DNA of 64,000 nucleotides from Paramicrobacterium fandaimingii (GCF_011751745.2 NZ_CP061170.1:1612001-1676000), one strand, 5' to 3'. Shown: positions 34,912 through 44,131, counted from the first letter of the stretch. The notes: generated from the sequence alone by a model not told the origin. Numbers and translations are program-made.

Positions 34912-35132
34912 TCGGAATCGGTGCTGAACCAGGTGCCCATGAATGTTCGCGAGCAGGATGCCGGCTGACGGCGACGTGGCGAATCGGTTGGCGTAACCCG
35001 CGCATCCACGCGGCCGACCGCGAGAAAGTGTGGCTGGCCTGCGATGAGCACGTCGACTATCTGCGCGATTTTCTCGAAGCTCGTAGCTTCCCCGTGGCTG
35101 TGGCCTCATTCGCAGAGAGACATGATCAATGA
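34908..35132 (+). CDS. Conserved small protein with Cys/His pairs (function unknown)
   Basis: A 74-residue protein I do not recognise as a named family. It has HECSRAGC near the start (cysteines at 13 and 18), a WRIGWRNPRIH segment, and VWLACDEHVDYL with Cys45 and His48. The two clusters could bind a metal ion, for example C13/C18/C45/H48. There is no signal or membrane segment. It begins with GTG inside the DUF3099 stop (GTGA) and its stop overlaps the SURF1 ATG (ATGA), so it is tightly embedded in the operon. Linkage to SURF1 hints at a role in cytochrome oxidase assembly, which is speculative. Confidence 0.72.
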   Translation: MIGIGAEPGAHECSRAGCRLTATWRIGWRNPRIHAADREKVWLACDEHVDYLRDFLEARSFPVAVASFAERHDQ

Positions 35133-35974
35133 CCGGCACGTGGACCTTCGCCTTCAGCTGGCGCTGGGTCGGTTATCTGTCCGTTGCCATCGTGTTTGCC
35201 GTCGTCTGCGGCTTTCTCTCGAACTGGCAGGTGAGCCGACTTCACGAGAAAGAGCAGATTCAAGCTCTTGTCGACAACAACTGGAACGCCGATCCGGCAC
35301 CGCTCGACACGATCATTCCTGAGCGAGACGCCTTTGACGATGCACACGAGTATCACCCCGTGACCATGACGGGCGAGTATCTCGTCGAGGACGAGGTGCT
35401 CGTTCGCAATCGACCGCGTTCCGGTAAGCCGGGGTTCGAAGTCATCACTCCCCTCAAGCTCGAATCTGGGCTGATCTTCATGGTCGATCGCGGGTGGGTC
35501 CCGACGGGAAACGCGCAAGATCTTCCCGATACCGTCCCCGCTCCCCCGAAGGGAACGGTGACGGTAACTGCCCGCGTCAAGCCGGGCGAACCAGAACTTC
35601 CGGGACGAGGAGCAAGTGAGGGACAGATCGCGACGATCCATGTGCCCGACCTCGCCTCTCGAGTGTCAGGTGAGAGCTATACCGGCGCGTACGGTCTGCT
35701 CGTCTCCGAGAGCCCTGCTCCTGTAGAGACAGCACCGCTCCCCGCGTTCGAACCCGAGGTGAACGAGGGGCTTCACGCCTCCTACGCGATCCAGTGGGTG
35801 ATTTTCGCTCTTCTCGCCTTCGCCTTTCTCGCGTACGCGGTGCGGCAGGAGTACCGGCAGCGAAACGCTGACGATCCTCGGGTGCGTGAGGCTGTCGAGA
35901 AGCGAGAGCGCAAGAGGCGAGAGAAGCGAACGGATGCCGATGTCGAAGATGAGATTCTCGACACCGTCCACTGA
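35129..35974 (+). CDS. SURF1-family cytochrome oxidase assembly protein
   Basis: A 281-residue SURF1/Shy1 homologue, needed for assembly of aa3-type cytochrome c oxidase, probably at the heme a insertion step. The two membrane helices at about 14-30 and 223-241 flank the extracytoplasmic domain with YHPVTMTGEYL, VRNRPRSGKPGFEVITPL and VDRGWVP, all family hallmarks. A charged Arg/Lys/Asp tail ends the protein in the cytosol. Start overlaps the preceding small gene by four bases. ctaA and ctaB, which make heme A, lie at 42-43.9 kb in this window. Confidence 0.92.
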   Translation: MTGTWTFAFSWRWVGYLSVAIVFAVVCGFLSNWQVSRLHEKEQIQALVDNNWNADPAPLDTIIPERDAFDDAHEYHPVTMTGEYLVEDEVLVRNRPRSGKPGFEVITPLKLESGLIFMVDRGWVPTGNAQDLPDTVPAPPKGTVTVTARVKPGEPELPGRGASEGQIATIHVPDLASRVSGESYTGAYGLLVSESPAPVETAPLPAFEPEVNEGLHASYAIQWVIFALLAFAFLAYAVRQEYRQRNADDPRVREAVEKRERKRREKRTDADVEDEILDTVH

Positions 35975-35976
35975 GG

Positions 35977-37575
35977 CTATGCGAGTGAGATGAGTTCTGC
36001 GTAATCCTTCGTCCACAGGTCTTCGACCCCGTCGGGCATGATCAGCACGCGTTCGGGGTTGAGCGCTTCGACCGCGCCCTCATCGTGACTGACAAGGATC
36101 ACCGAGCCCTCGTAATGCGCGAGGGCATCGAGAATCTCGCTGCGGCTCGCAGGATCGAGGTTGTTCGTCGGCTCGTCCAAGAGCAGCACATTCGCGCCCG
36201 AGACGACGATCATCGCGAGAGCCAGACGCGTCTTCTCCCCACCGGAGAGAACCCCCGCTGGCTTGAGCACGTCATCGCCGGTGAACAGAAATGATCCGAG
36301 CACACGGCGGGCCTCGGTCTCCGTGAGATTGGGAGATGACGACATCATGTTCTGAAGCACGCTCCGTGCCGCGTCAATTGTCTCGTGCTCCTGTGCGTAG
36401 TATCCGACGCGCAGGCCATGCCCGGCATCGATCACACCGGTATCAGGCTCATCAACTCCCGCGAGAATGCGCAGCATTGTCGTCTTTCCGGCACCGTTGA
36501 GCCCCAAAATGACGACCCGCGATCCGCGATCGATCGCAAGATCGACGGCGCTGAAAACTTCAAGCGACCCGTAGCTCTTGCTGAGACCGGAGCCCATGAG
36601 CGGAGTGCGGCCGCAGGGCGCTGGCTTCGGAAAGCGCAGCTTCGCGACCCGATCAGCCTGCCTGACCTCCTCGAGGCCCGAGAGCATCTTCTCGGCACGG
36701 GCGACCATCTGGTGGGCTGCCGCCGCCTTCGATGCCTTCGCGCCGAACTTCGCAGCCTGCTGCTGCAGGGCCGACGCCTTTTTCTCGGCGTTCGCGCGCT
36801 CTTTCTTGCGGCGTTCCTGATCCGCTTCGCGCTGGCGCTGGTAGTTTTTCCAGTTCATGTTGTAGACGTCGATCGTCGTGCGATTGGCGTCGAGGTAGAA
36901 AACGCGGTTGACGGTCTCTCCCACGATGTCGATGTCGTGGCTGATCACGATGAAGCCACCAGCGTAGCTCTTCAGAAATTCGCGCAGCCACACGACGGAA
37001 TCCGCGTCGAGGTGGTTCGTCGGCTCGTCGAGGATCATCGTTCCCGCGTCGGAGAAGAGAATGCGGGCGAGCTCGATGCGGCGCCTCTGCCCGCCAGACA
37101 GCGTCTTGAGCTGTTGGTCGAGAATGCGGTCGGGAAGGTTGAGATTGCTCGCAATCGACGCGGCCTCTGCCTCGGCAGCATAGCCGCCGAGCACATTGAA
37201 GCGCTCTTCAAGTCGCGAATACTTCTTCATCGCCGCCGCACTCGTCGCTTCGTCGCTGCTGGCCATGGCATCGGTGGCCGCGCGCATACCGCTGACGAGG
37301 TCGCCGATGCCGCGGGCGTTCAACACGCGCGTGCGAGCGGTTTCCTCCGGATCGCCCGACCGCGGGTCTTGCGGGAGGTATCCCAGCTCACCCGAGCGCT
37401 CTACCGTTCCCTCATTTGCCTGCAAGTCGCCAGCAAGCACCTTGGTGAGCGTCGTCTTGCCCGCGCCGTTTCGCCCGACGAGGCCGATCTTGTCGCCGGG
37501 CTGCACACGGAAGCTGACATTCTGCATCAGCACGCGAGCTCCCACGCGAATCTCGAGGTCTCGGACGTTCAGCAC
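35977..37575 (-). CDS. ABC-F family ATP-binding protein
   Basis: A 532-residue soluble protein with two ABC domains (about 1-245 and 325-530) joined by a Lys/Arg/Ala-rich linker helix (about 255-300) that inserts into the ribosome in ABC-F translation factors. Walker A GRNGAGKTT and GLNGAGKTT, signatures LSGGQRRR and LSGGEKTR, and Walker B LDEPTNHLD and LDEPTNNLD are all intact. No membrane domain is present. ABC-F proteins either regulate translation or protect from ribosome-targeting antibiotics; this one resembles the housekeeping type. The start is GTG 37575. Its stop is 2 bases from the SURF1 stop. Confidence 0.9.
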   Translation of the reverse strand: MLNVRDLEIRVGARVLMQNVSFRVQPGDKIGLVGRNGAGKTTLTKVLAGDLQANEGTVERSGELGYLPQDPRSGDPEETARTRVLNARGIGDLVSGMRAATDAMASSDEATSAAAMKKYSRLEERFNVLGGYAAEAEAASIASNLNLPDRILDQQLKTLSGGQRRRIELARILFSDAGTMILDEPTNHLDADSVVWLREFLKSYAGGFIVISHDIDIVGETVNRVFYLDANRTTIDVYNMNWKNYQRQREADQERRKKERANAEKKASALQQQAAKFGAKASKAAAAHQMVARAEKMLSGLEEVRQADRVAKLRFPKPAPCGRTPLMGSGLSKSYGSLEVFSAVDLAIDRGSRVVILGLNGAGKTTMLRILAGVDEPDTGVIDAGHGLRVGYYAQEHETIDAARSVLQNMMSSSPNLTETEARRVLGSFLFTGDDVLKPAGVLSGGEKTRLALAMIVVSGANVLLLDEPTNNLDPASRSEILDALAHYEGSVILVSHDEGAVEALNPERVLIMPDGVEDLWTKDYAELISLA

Positions 37576-37623
37576 AAGGTTTCCGTTCTCCCGTCATGAC
37601 GGGGTGAATATTGTAAATGACAG

Positions 37624-37663
37624 CGTCATGGCTCGGCTCCGGGTGAGGAGCCGAGCCATGACG
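37624..37663. terminator. Hairpin downstream of the suf operon
   Basis: A perfect 17-bp stem: CGTCATGGCTCGGCTCC (37624-37640) pairs with GGAGCCGAGCCATGACG (37647-37663) around a 6-base loop. It begins 12 bases past the last suf gene on the reverse strand and lies upstream of ABC-F. There is no long T-run after it on the reverse strand, but the stem is very stable. Likely the suf operon terminator. Confidence 0.75.
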
Positions 37664-37674
37664 ACGTGAAGCGA

Positions 37675-38004
37675 TCAGATGGCGAAGCCGAGAGCGCGCA
37701 TCATGTCACGACCATCGTCGGTGATGCGCTCAGGGCCCCACGGCGGCATCCACACCCAATTGATGCGGAACTGCTCGACGACGCTCTCGAGCGACTCGGC
37801 AGTTTGCTGCTCGATGACGTCTGTGAGCGGGCATCCCGCACTTGTCAACGTCATGTGGATGATCAGAGCGTCTGTCTCGTCATCCCAGCTGAGGTCGTAG
37901 ATAAGCCCAAGGTCGACGATGTTGACCCCAAGCTCGGGGTCCATAACGTCCTTGAGTGCATCTTCGACCGCGTCGAACTTTTCAGGGCTGAGCGTTGTGA
38001 CCAT
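37675..38004 (-). CDS. sufT: Metal-sulfur cluster assembly factor (DUF59/SufT-like)
   Basis: A 109-residue DUF59/MIP18-type protein helping mature iron-sulfur proteins. The family core DVMDPELGVNIVDLGLIYDL and MTLTSAGCPLTDVI with its conserved cysteine are intact, as is WVWMPPWGPERITDDGR. The start ATG 38004 is four bases past the sufC stop, so it is translated with sufC. The longer open frame upstream overlaps sufC and is not real. The symbol sufT follows usage in related operons; the exact role is not established. Confidence 0.87.
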   Translation of the reverse strand: MVTTLSPEKFDAVEDALKDVMDPELGVNIVDLGLIYDLSWDDETDALIIHMTLTSAGCPLTDVIEQQTAESLESVVEQFRINWVWMPPWGPERITDDGRDMMRALGFAI

Positions 38005-38008
38005 ACTG

Positions 38009-38773
38009 TTATGATACGTACGTTTCGGTGAGGAAGCGATCATAGCCCTCGTCCTCAAGACGATCGGCCAGTTCAGAGCCGCCCTCTTCTGCAACGCGAC
38101 CGTTCACAAACACGTGCACGAAGTCCGGCTTGATATAGCGAAGAATGCGCGTGTAGTGGGTGATCAGGAGAACTCCGAGTCCGGTGTTCTCCTTCGCACG
38201 GTTCACGCCCTCTGAGACGACGCGCAGCGCGTCGACGTCAAGACCGGAGTCCGTCTCATCGAGAACGGCAAACCGGGGCTTGAGCAGTTCGAGCTGAAGA
38301 ATCTCATTGCGCTTCTTCTCGCCGCCGGAGAAGCCCTCATTGACGTTGCGGGCCGCGAAGCTCGAGTCCATGCGCAGGTTGTCCATGGCGCCCTTGACAT
38401 CTTTCATCCACCCGCGGATGCCCGGTGCTTCACCATCGATTGCCGTCTTCGCTGTGCGCAGGAAGTTGGTGACGGTGACGCCGGGGATCTCGACCGGGTA
38501 CTGCATGGCGAGAAAGAGTCCCGCGCGAGCCCGCTCGTCAACGGTCATGCTGAGAACATCTTCGCCATCGAGCGTGATGCTTCCGGAATCAACCGTGTAC
38601 TTTGGGTGGCCGGCGATCGTATAGGCAAGGGTCGACTTGCCTGAACCGTTCGGGCCCATGATGGCGTGTGTTTCGCCGGTGTTGATCGTGAGGTTGACGC
38701 CCTTGAGGATGGGCTTGGTTCCCTGGTCGGTTTCGACACTGACGTGCAGGTCGCGAATCTCGATGACAGACAT
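38009..38773 (-). CDS. sufC: Fe-S cluster assembly ATPase SufC
   Basis: A 254-residue ABC-type ATPase of the SufBC2D scaffold. Walker A GPNGSGKST is at residues 40-48, signature FSGGEKKRNEILQ near 148, and Walker B VLDETDSGLDVDAL with the SufC-specific DETDSGLD is typical. The VHVFVNGRVAEEGG end is also characteristic. It is in the order sufB, sufD, Rieske, sufC, sufT, with 3-4-base spacings. No cysteine desulfurase (SufS) or SufU gene follows in this window. Confidence 0.96.
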   Translation of the reverse strand: MSVIEIRDLHVSVETDQGTKPILKGVNLTINTGETHAIMGPNGSGKSTLAYTIAGHPKYTVDSGSITLDGEDVLSMTVDERARAGLFLAMQYPVEIPGVTVTNFLRTAKTAIDGEAPGIRGWMKDVKGAMDNLRMDSSFAARNVNEGFSGGEKKRNEILQLELLKPRFAVLDETDSGLDVDALRVVSEGVNRAKENTGLGVLLITHYTRILRYIKPDFVHVFVNGRVAEEGGSELADRLEDEGYDRFLTETYVS

Positions 38774-38776
38774 GGG

Positions 38777-39103
38777 CTAAATCTCTTTCGTTACGGTCGG
38801 GTCAATGAAGATGGAGCCGTCGACGATATCGACGGAGTACACCGGGACGGGTTCGTAAGCCGGAAGGGAGAGCGGCTTTCCCGTGGTGAGTGAGAACTGA
38901 GAGCCGTGCGCCCAGCACTCGAGGGTTCCGTCCTCGACGAAGCCTTCAGACAGTGAGATGTCACCGTGGGTGCAGGTATCGCCAATGGCGTGGACGTCGC
39001 CCGATGAATCGAGCACAACGGCCACAGGCACTCCGTCGAGCACGCAACGCTTTGCCTGGTCGACGGTCAGTTCGCTGAGTTCACAAGCTTTCAGGGATGT
39101 CAC
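38777..39103 (-). CDS. Rieske [2Fe-2S] ferredoxin-like protein
   Basis: A 108-residue Rieske protein of the non-heme oxygenase ferredoxin type. The cluster ligands are C-T-H near 44-46 and C-W-A-H near 64-67, with the spacing of Rieske centres. The GTG start at 39103 is just before the sufD stop (39105-39107), so translation is coupled to sufD. It probably serves electron transfer to Suf or carries a cluster as an early Suf client; such genes are common between sufD and sufC in actinobacteria. The frame upstream to 39430 overlaps sufD and is a shadow. Confidence 0.9.
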   Translation of the reverse strand: MTSLKACELSELTVDQAKRCVLDGVPVAVVLDSSGDVHAIGDTCTHGDISLSEGFVEDGTLECWAHGSQFSLTTGKPLSLPAYEPVPVYSVDIVDGSIFIDPTVTKEI

Positions 39104-39104
39104 G

Positions 39105-40313
39105 TTAGCGTGCGTCCCCCGTGAGCTTCGTCGAGGCCAACTCCTCTTCGACAGCGCGCTCGAGGCTCTCCTGCAGCTCTGCATTGCCGATCTGCTGAAT
39201 GATCTCGGTGAGGAACCCGCGAACGACGAGGCGGCGAGCCTCTTCTTCGGTGATGCCCCGCGCCTGAAGGTAGAAAAGCTGCTCATCGTCGAAACGCCCG
39301 GTTGCACTCGCGTGCCCGGCGCCGGCGATATCGCCTGTCTCGATCTCGAGGTTGGGTACGGAATCGGCGCGTGTGCCGTCTGTGAGCACGAGGTTGCGGT
39401 TCTGCTCGTAGCTGTCCGTTCCGGTTGCATCCGGACCGATCAGAACGTCGCCGATCCACACAGTGTGTGCTCCCTCGCCCTGCAGCGCACCCTTGTATGT
39501 GACTCGGCTGCGAGAGTGGGGTGCCTCGTGATGGACGTATACCTGATGCTCAAGGTGCTGACCCGCGTCTGCAAAATACAGACCGAGTGACTCGACGTTT
39601 GATCCCGGCTCAGCAAGGTGAAGCGAAGGGTTCGCCCGCACGAGGCTGCCGCCCAACGTGACAAGCACATGCTTCAGTGAGGCGTCACGGCCGATCCGGG
39701 CGAAGTGAGACGCGAGGTGAACCGCCTCGTCGTCCCACCATTGAACGCTGACGACAGTGAGGCGCGCGCCTTCGCCGACAACGATCTCGACGTTCTCCGT
39801 GAGAAGCGCGCTGCCGCTGTTCTTGAGGATCAACAGAGCCTGGCTGTTCGGCTCGGCTGTGATCACCGTGTGTGCGCCGCGAGCGGCGTTTCCGAGCGCG
39901 GAGCGCTCGACCGTGATCGTCTTTGCTTCTTCGCCAGAGATGGTGATGGCGTATGCCTTCTCCGTCTTCGACCAGGCGTTCGCAGACGGTCGTTCCTCTG
40001 GAAGAGCGGCGCTGCCGACCCGGGCATCGTTCATGTCGATCCACTCGGCGGTCACGCCGTCTGAATCTGTCGTGGCAACGGTGTACGGGGCCCCGTCGAG
40101 TTCTCCCTCGCTGAGTGAGGTGAGACGGTCGACGGGTGTGTAACGCCATTCGGCCTCGCGCCCGGTGAGCGCGGCGAAATCGTCGACGTTCGCCGACCGA
40201 AACCTCTCGGAGCGGGTCTGAAGGGGAACGAGGCCCCAGCCCCCATCTGAGTGTTCTTTGAATCCGTGCTGGCCTGGCGCTGCTGGTGTCGCTGTGGTAT
40301 CTGTGACAGTCAT
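39105..40313 (-). CDS. sufD: Fe-S cluster assembly protein SufD
   Basis: A 402-residue SufD, the partner of SufB in the scaffold. It has the beta-helix core (GASLKHVLVTLGGSLVRANPSLHLAEPGS-type repeats) and the conserved YADAGQHLEHQVYVHHEAPHSRSRVTYKG region, the histidines of which are important in SufBC2D. DEEQLFYLQARGITEEEARRLVVRGF near 340 matches the SufB/SufD C-terminal motif. It is 2 bases downstream of sufB. Size is as expected. No SufR regulator is fused or adjacent. Confidence 0.96.
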   Translation of the reverse strand: MTVTDTTATPAAPGQHGFKEHSDGGWGLVPLQTRSERFRSANVDDFAALTGREAEWRYTPVDRLTSLSEGELDGAPYTVATTDSDGVTAEWIDMNDARVGSAALPEERPSANAWSKTEKAYAITISGEEAKTITVERSALGNAARGAHTVITAEPNSQALLILKNSGSALLTENVEIVVGEGARLTVVSVQWWDDEAVHLASHFARIGRDASLKHVLVTLGGSLVRANPSLHLAEPGSNVESLGLYFADAGQHLEHQVYVHHEAPHSRSRVTYKGALQGEGAHTVWIGDVLIGPDATGTDSYEQNRNLVLTDGTRADSVPNLEIETGDIAGAGHASATGRFDDEQLFYLQARGITEEEARRLVVRGFLTEIIQQIGNAELQESLERAVEEELASTKLTGDAR

Positions 40314-40315
40314 TG

Positions 40316-41734
40316 TTAGCCGACGGATCCTTCCATGCCCATTTCGATGAGTTTGTTGAGCTCGAGCGCATACTCCATGGGGAGTTCGCGCGCGATCGGC
40401 TCGATGAAACCGCGCACGATCATCGCCATTGCCTCGGTCTCCTCGAGCCCGCGGCTCATGAGATAGAACAGCTGCTCTTCGCTGACCTTCGAGACCGTTG
40501 CCTCGTGGCCGAGCTGAACATCATCGACGCGGATGTCGATAGCAGGGTATGTGTCGGATCGTGAGATCGTGTCGACGAGCAGAGCGTCACAGACAACGGA
40601 ATTCGATGAATGGTGCGCAGACGGGTCAACCCGAACTTCGCCGCGGTACCCTGCGCGTCCCCCGCCGCGTGCGATCGACTTCGACGTAATCGACGACTGC
40701 GTGTACGGCGCCATGTGGATCATCTTGGCACCGGCATCCTGGTGCTGCCCTGGCCCGGCGAAAGCCACCGAGAGCGTCTCGCCCTTGGCGTGCTCACCCG
40801 TGAGGTAAATCGAGGGATACTTCATCGTCACCTTGGAGCCGATGTTTCCGTCGACCCATTCCATCGTCGCGCCCTCTTCGGCGATGGCGCGCTTTGTGAC
40901 GAGGTTGTAGACGTTGTTCGACCAGTTCTGAATCGTCGTGTAGCGAACGCGAGCATTCTTCTTCACAACGATTTCGACGACAGCGGAGTGCAGCGAGTCG
41001 CTCTTGTAGATCGGCGCAGTGCAACCCTCGATGTAGTGGACGTAGCTGCCTTCGTCCGCGATGATCAGTGTGCGCTCGAACTGCCCCATGTTCTCGGTGT
41101 TGATGCGGAAGTAAGCCTGGAGCGGAATGTCAACGTGCACGCCTGGCGGCACATAGACGAAGGAACCGCCAGACCACACAGCCGTATTCAGCGCAGCGAA
41201 CTTGTTGTCGCCGGAGGGAATGACCGTTCCGTAGTACTCCTCGAAGAACTCGGGGTGTTCGCGCAGAGCGGTGTCGGTGTCCATGAAAATGACGCCCTGC
41301 TGCTCAAGGTCTTCGCGAATCTGGTGGTACACGACCTCGGACTCGTACTGCGCGGCAACGCCGGCGACGAGGCGCGAGCGCTCGGCCTCGGGGATACCCA
41401 GACGCTCGTACGTATTCTTGATGTCGTCGGGCAGGTCCTCCCACGACGTCGCTTGCTTCTCCGTTGAACGGACGAAGTACTTGATGTTCTCGAAGTCGAT
41501 TTCCGAGAGGTCGGCGCCCCACGTCGGCATCGGCTTGCGCTCAAAGAGCTTGAGAGCCTTAAGTCGGCGTTTCAGCATCCATTCGGGCTCACTCTTCAGG
41601 CCCGAGATGTTGGAGACGACTTCGGTGTTCAGGCCTCGACGGGCCGAAGCACCAGCGGCGTCCGAATCGCTCCAACCGAACTCGTAAACACCAAGGTTTT
41701 CAAGTTCAGGGCGGTCGATCAGAACATCTGACAT
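40316..41734 (-). CDS. sufB: Fe-S cluster assembly protein SufB
   Basis: A 472-residue SufB, on which nascent Fe-S clusters are built. The conserved core is present: [32 protein letters not shown] in segments, EGCTAP with the active cysteine, [16 protein letters not shown], and the C-terminal [26 protein letters not shown]. It is the first gene of the operon, with a good AGAGAGG ribosome-binding site. The gene diverges from ctaA with a 267-base region between. No intein is visible, unlike SufB of some mycobacteria. Confidence 0.97.
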   Translation of the reverse strand: MSDVLIDRPELENLGVYEFGWSDSDAAGASARRGLNTEVVSNISGLKSEPEWMLKRRLKALKLFERKPMPTWGADLSEIDFENIKYFVRSTEKQATSWEDLPDDIKNTYERLGIPEAERSRLVAGVAAQYESEVVYHQIREDLEQQGVIFMDTDTALREHPEFFEEYYGTVIPSGDNKFAALNTAVWSGGSFVYVPPGVHVDIPLQAYFRINTENMGQFERTLIIADEGSYVHYIEGCTAPIYKSDSLHSAVVEIVVKKNARVRYTTIQNWSNNVYNLVTKRAIAEEGATMEWVDGNIGSKVTMKYPSIYLTGEHAKGETLSVAFAGPGQHQDAGAKMIHMAPYTQSSITSKSIARGGGRAGYRGEVRVDPSAHHSSNSVVCDALLVDTISRSDTYPAIDIRVDDVQLGHEATVSKVSEEQLFYLMSRGLEETEAMAMIVRGFIEPIARELPMEYALELNKLIEMGMEGSVG

Positions 41735-41836
41735 ATCTACCTCTCTTGAACCGCTAAGAAACAGGATCTCTGTTCACGGCTTTACCTGCGCATTCTCGAA
41801 AGCTGAATGCGAGGAAATGTGGTCCGCGTCGGCGTG

Positions 41837-41925
41837 AACCTACAATTGTTCATATGCAATCGAATCTGCGTTTGGCACACGCCAATTTCGGGTTGGTTAC
41901 TTGAACAATGCAATTCTACAGGTTG
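41837..41925. promoter_or_regulatory. Nested inverted-repeat region between sufB and ctaA
   Basis: A 267-base divergent promoter region. ATTGTTCA at 41845-41852 is the reverse complement of TGAACAAT at 41902-41909, and nested near the same centre (about 41878) is TTGGC-ACAC-GCCAA at 41872-41885. Outside the arms AACCTAC (41838-41844) and CTACAGGTT (41916-41924) are again related in mirror orientation. This suggests a shared control region for suf and ctaA. TAGGTT on the reverse strand at 41838-41843 can be a suf -10. No matched regulator is known to me. Confidence 0.45.
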
Positions 41926-42001
41926 TGTCGGCGAAAATGTGAGGTACACAGACGACACGAAGCCGGGGCGTCCCCGACAGGTATGAGTGAAGGAACCCGC
42001 A

Positions 42002-42976
42002 GTGAGCCGTGTGACATCAGAACATGAGGCCGAAAGCCGCGACGCGGCACCGAGAAACGCGGTTGCACGTTTCTGGGCGTGGCTGCCGAGCAGCGCTGAC
42101 GACAAGCGCGTTCGGGTAGCGGTGTGGCTCAACGTCATCTTTCAAACGGTGCTTGTCGGCACCGGTGGTGCGGTGCGGCTGACAGCATCCGGTCTCGGGT
42201 GTCCGACGTGGCCCAAATGCACGGCCGAATCGTTCATCACGTCGCCAGAGATGGGAATTCACGGCGTCATCGAGTTCGGAAACCGAACGTTGTTCTTCGT
42301 GCTGCAGGCCATCGCAATCATTGTGCTGCTCTTCGTGATCAAGTACCGGAAGGAGCGCCGAGACCTCTTCGTGCTCGCGCTGATCCCTGCGTGTAGCGTT
42401 CTCTTTCAAGCCGGGATCGGCGGCCTGACCGTTCTGTCTGGCCTCAACCCCTACGTTGTCGGTCTGCACTTCGTGCTGAGCGTCGCGCTCGTGGTTCTTG
42501 GTGCATTGCTGGTGATGCGGGTTTATACCACGCCAGGGCCTCGTGAGCGTGTGGTTCCGCTGTGGTTTGCGCGTCTCGCCCACGTGGCGTCGTTCTTTGT
42601 TGCAGTGTCCGTCATCATCGGCATCCTGACGACGGGATCGGGCCCGCACGCGGGTGACCAAGGCGCGGCACGCAACAATCTGCCGTCCGAAGTGATGCAG
42701 CACGTTCACTCCTGGCCCGCCTACGTGATGCTCGCGCTCACACTCATCTTGTTTGTCGCTGCGTGGACGCGAGGCATCACAGCTCCGCGTGTCTGGCTGT
42801 CGTGGCTTGTCGTTGTGCAGTGCGCGCAGATTCTCATCGGTGTGGCCCAGTCTCGACTCGGGCTGCCCGGAGTGCTCGTGGGGAGCCATATGGTTCTTGC
42901 CTGCGTGCTCGCGGCGTTCATGGCCGCTGTGCTCTTCTTTCTGAAGCGGCCCATTGCGGGGCCGTCGGCCCGATAG
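42002..42976 (+). CDS. ctaA: Heme A synthase CtaA (COX15)
   Basis: A 324-residue integral membrane enzyme that oxidises the C8 methyl group of heme O to make heme A. Eight hydrophobic helices are present, with heme-ligand histidines in HGVIEFGNRTLFF, LHFVLSVAL, HVHSWPAYVMLAL and GSHMVLAC. The GTG start at 42002 has AAGGAA six bases upstream; an earlier GTG at 41987 gives five extra residues. A helix pattern duplicated as in the COX15 family is visible. It converges with ctaB, with only 12 bases between stops. Confidence 0.94.
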   Translation: MSRVTSEHEAESRDAAPRNAVARFWAWLPSSADDKRVRVAVWLNVIFQTVLVGTGGAVRLTASGLGCPTWPKCTAESFITSPEMGIHGVIEFGNRTLFFVLQAIAIIVLLFVIKYRKERRDLFVLALIPACSVLFQAGIGGLTVLSGLNPYVVGLHFVLSVALVVLGALLVMRVYTTPGPRERVVPLWFARLAHVASFFVAVSVIIGILTTGSGPHAGDQGAARNNLPSEVMQHVHSWPAYVMLALTLILFVAAWTRGITAPRVWLSWLVVVQCAQILIGVAQSRLGLPGVLVGSHMVLACVLAAFMAAVLFFLKRPIAGPSAR

Positions 42977-42988
42977 CTCAGACGAGGA

Positions 42989-43909
42989 TCAGAACGGCAG
43001 CAGTGGGTCGACTCCCACAGCAAGGAACAGAAGCGACAGGTAGGTGATCGACCCGTGGAAGACGCGCATCGGAGAGGCCTCTTCGTTGCGGATGGCGAGG
43101 TTGTACAGGCGGTGCGTCTCGTAGATGAACCAACCGCCGGCAACCAGCGCGATCGCTGTGTAGGTGATTCCCATGGGAGCGATCGGCACAAGCAGCAGCG
43201 AGCAGGCGACAGTCGCCCATGCGTAGAGGATCGTCTGCAGACCGACGACCGCGCGACCGCGCACCACAGCAAGCATCGGCACACCGACTTCCTTGTAATC
43301 GGAGCGGTACTTCATTGACAGCGGCCAATAATGCGGTGGCGTCCAGAGGAAGACGACGGCGAACAGAACCCACGCCTCCCAGTCAAGGGATGCTGTGACA
43401 CTCGACCAGCCGATGAGCACAGGGAAGCATCCGGCGATGCCGCCCCAGATGATGTTCTGCTCGGTGCGGCGCTTCAACCAGAGCGTGTACACGCAGACGT
43501 AGAAGAAGATGGCAAGAACCGAGAGTCCCGCCGCGAGAAGGTTCGTCGTGAGGGCAAGCCAGACCGTCGAGCCAATGGCGAGCGTCCACGAGAAGACGAG
43601 CGCCTCACGCGGTGACAGTTCGCCCGTCACCAACGGGCGGTTCTCGGTGCGCTTCATGTGCCGGTCGATGTCACGGTCGATATAGCAGTTGAAGGCACCG
43701 GCCGACCCCGCGCTCATGGCACCACCGATCACCGTTGCGGCGACGAGCCACAGGTTGGGGATGCCGCCGTAGGCAAGGATCATCACGGGAACCGTTGTGA
43801 CGAGAAGCAGCTCCATCACGCGAGGTTTCGTCAGTGAGAAGTAGGCGGCTGCCTTGCGTCGAAAACCGATCGTGCGTGCTTCAACTGGGGTGGGGGTGGT
43901 GACGTCCAT
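42989..43909 (-). CDS. ctaB: Protoheme IX farnesyltransferase CtaB
   Basis: A 306-residue UbiA-type prenyltransferase that farnesylates heme B to heme O, which CtaA then oxidises. The first Asp-rich motif is [19 protein letters not shown] (NxxxDxxxD). The second motif lies in [13 protein letters not shown]. About nine membrane helices are present. The N-terminus [23 protein letters not shown] is characteristic. The ATG 43909 start leads with a short polar tail. It stands convergent to ctaA and divergent from tkt with 270 bases between. Confidence 0.95.
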   Translation of the reverse strand: MDVTTPTPVEARTIGFRRKAAAYFSLTKPRVMELLLVTTVPVMILAYGGIPNLWLVAATVIGGAMSAGSAGAFNCYIDRDIDRHMKRTENRPLVTGELSPREALVFSWTLAIGSTVWLALTTNLLAAGLSVLAIFFYVCVYTLWLKRRTEQNIIWGGIAGCFPVLIGWSSVTASLDWEAWVLFAVVFLWTPPHYWPLSMKYRSDYKEVGVPMLAVVRGRAVVGLQTILYAWATVACSLLLVPIAPMGITYTAIALVAGGWFIYETHRLYNLAIRNEEASPMRVFHGSITYLSLLFLAVGVDPLLPF

Positions 43910-44028
43910 TGCTCCTCGACTGCTGGGTTCCAGTCAATTCTAGGCCATCGCGCGTGAGAGCGATCCACGGAACAATGAGCACCCTTCACGCGTTGTCACA
44001 TTTGTGCGCATGCATGGTCGGCTGTCTC

Positions 44029-44034
44029 TATACT
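44029..44034 (+). promoter_or_regulatory. Probable -10 element of the tkt operon
   Basis: TATACT is a near-consensus -10 hexamer, 145 bases before the tkt GTG, implying a leader of about 135-140 bases. No clear -35 lies at standard spacing; TTGTCA at 43993-43998 is too far. Transcription from here would run through the hairpin at 44132-44158. Confidence 0.45.
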
Positions 44035-44131
44035 GGGGGTGCTCGCCTACCTTCGCGGTATCCACCATGATCGATATCTCATCCGTGTGGAACCGCGACG
44101 TGCCAAAGTAGCCAAATGTGCGTGTAAACGC

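Noticed and set aside
36385..37599. 404-residue forward frame opposite the ABC-F gene
   Set aside because: Composition is Arg/His/Val-rich and unlike protein; the ABC-F gene on the other strand has complete motifs.
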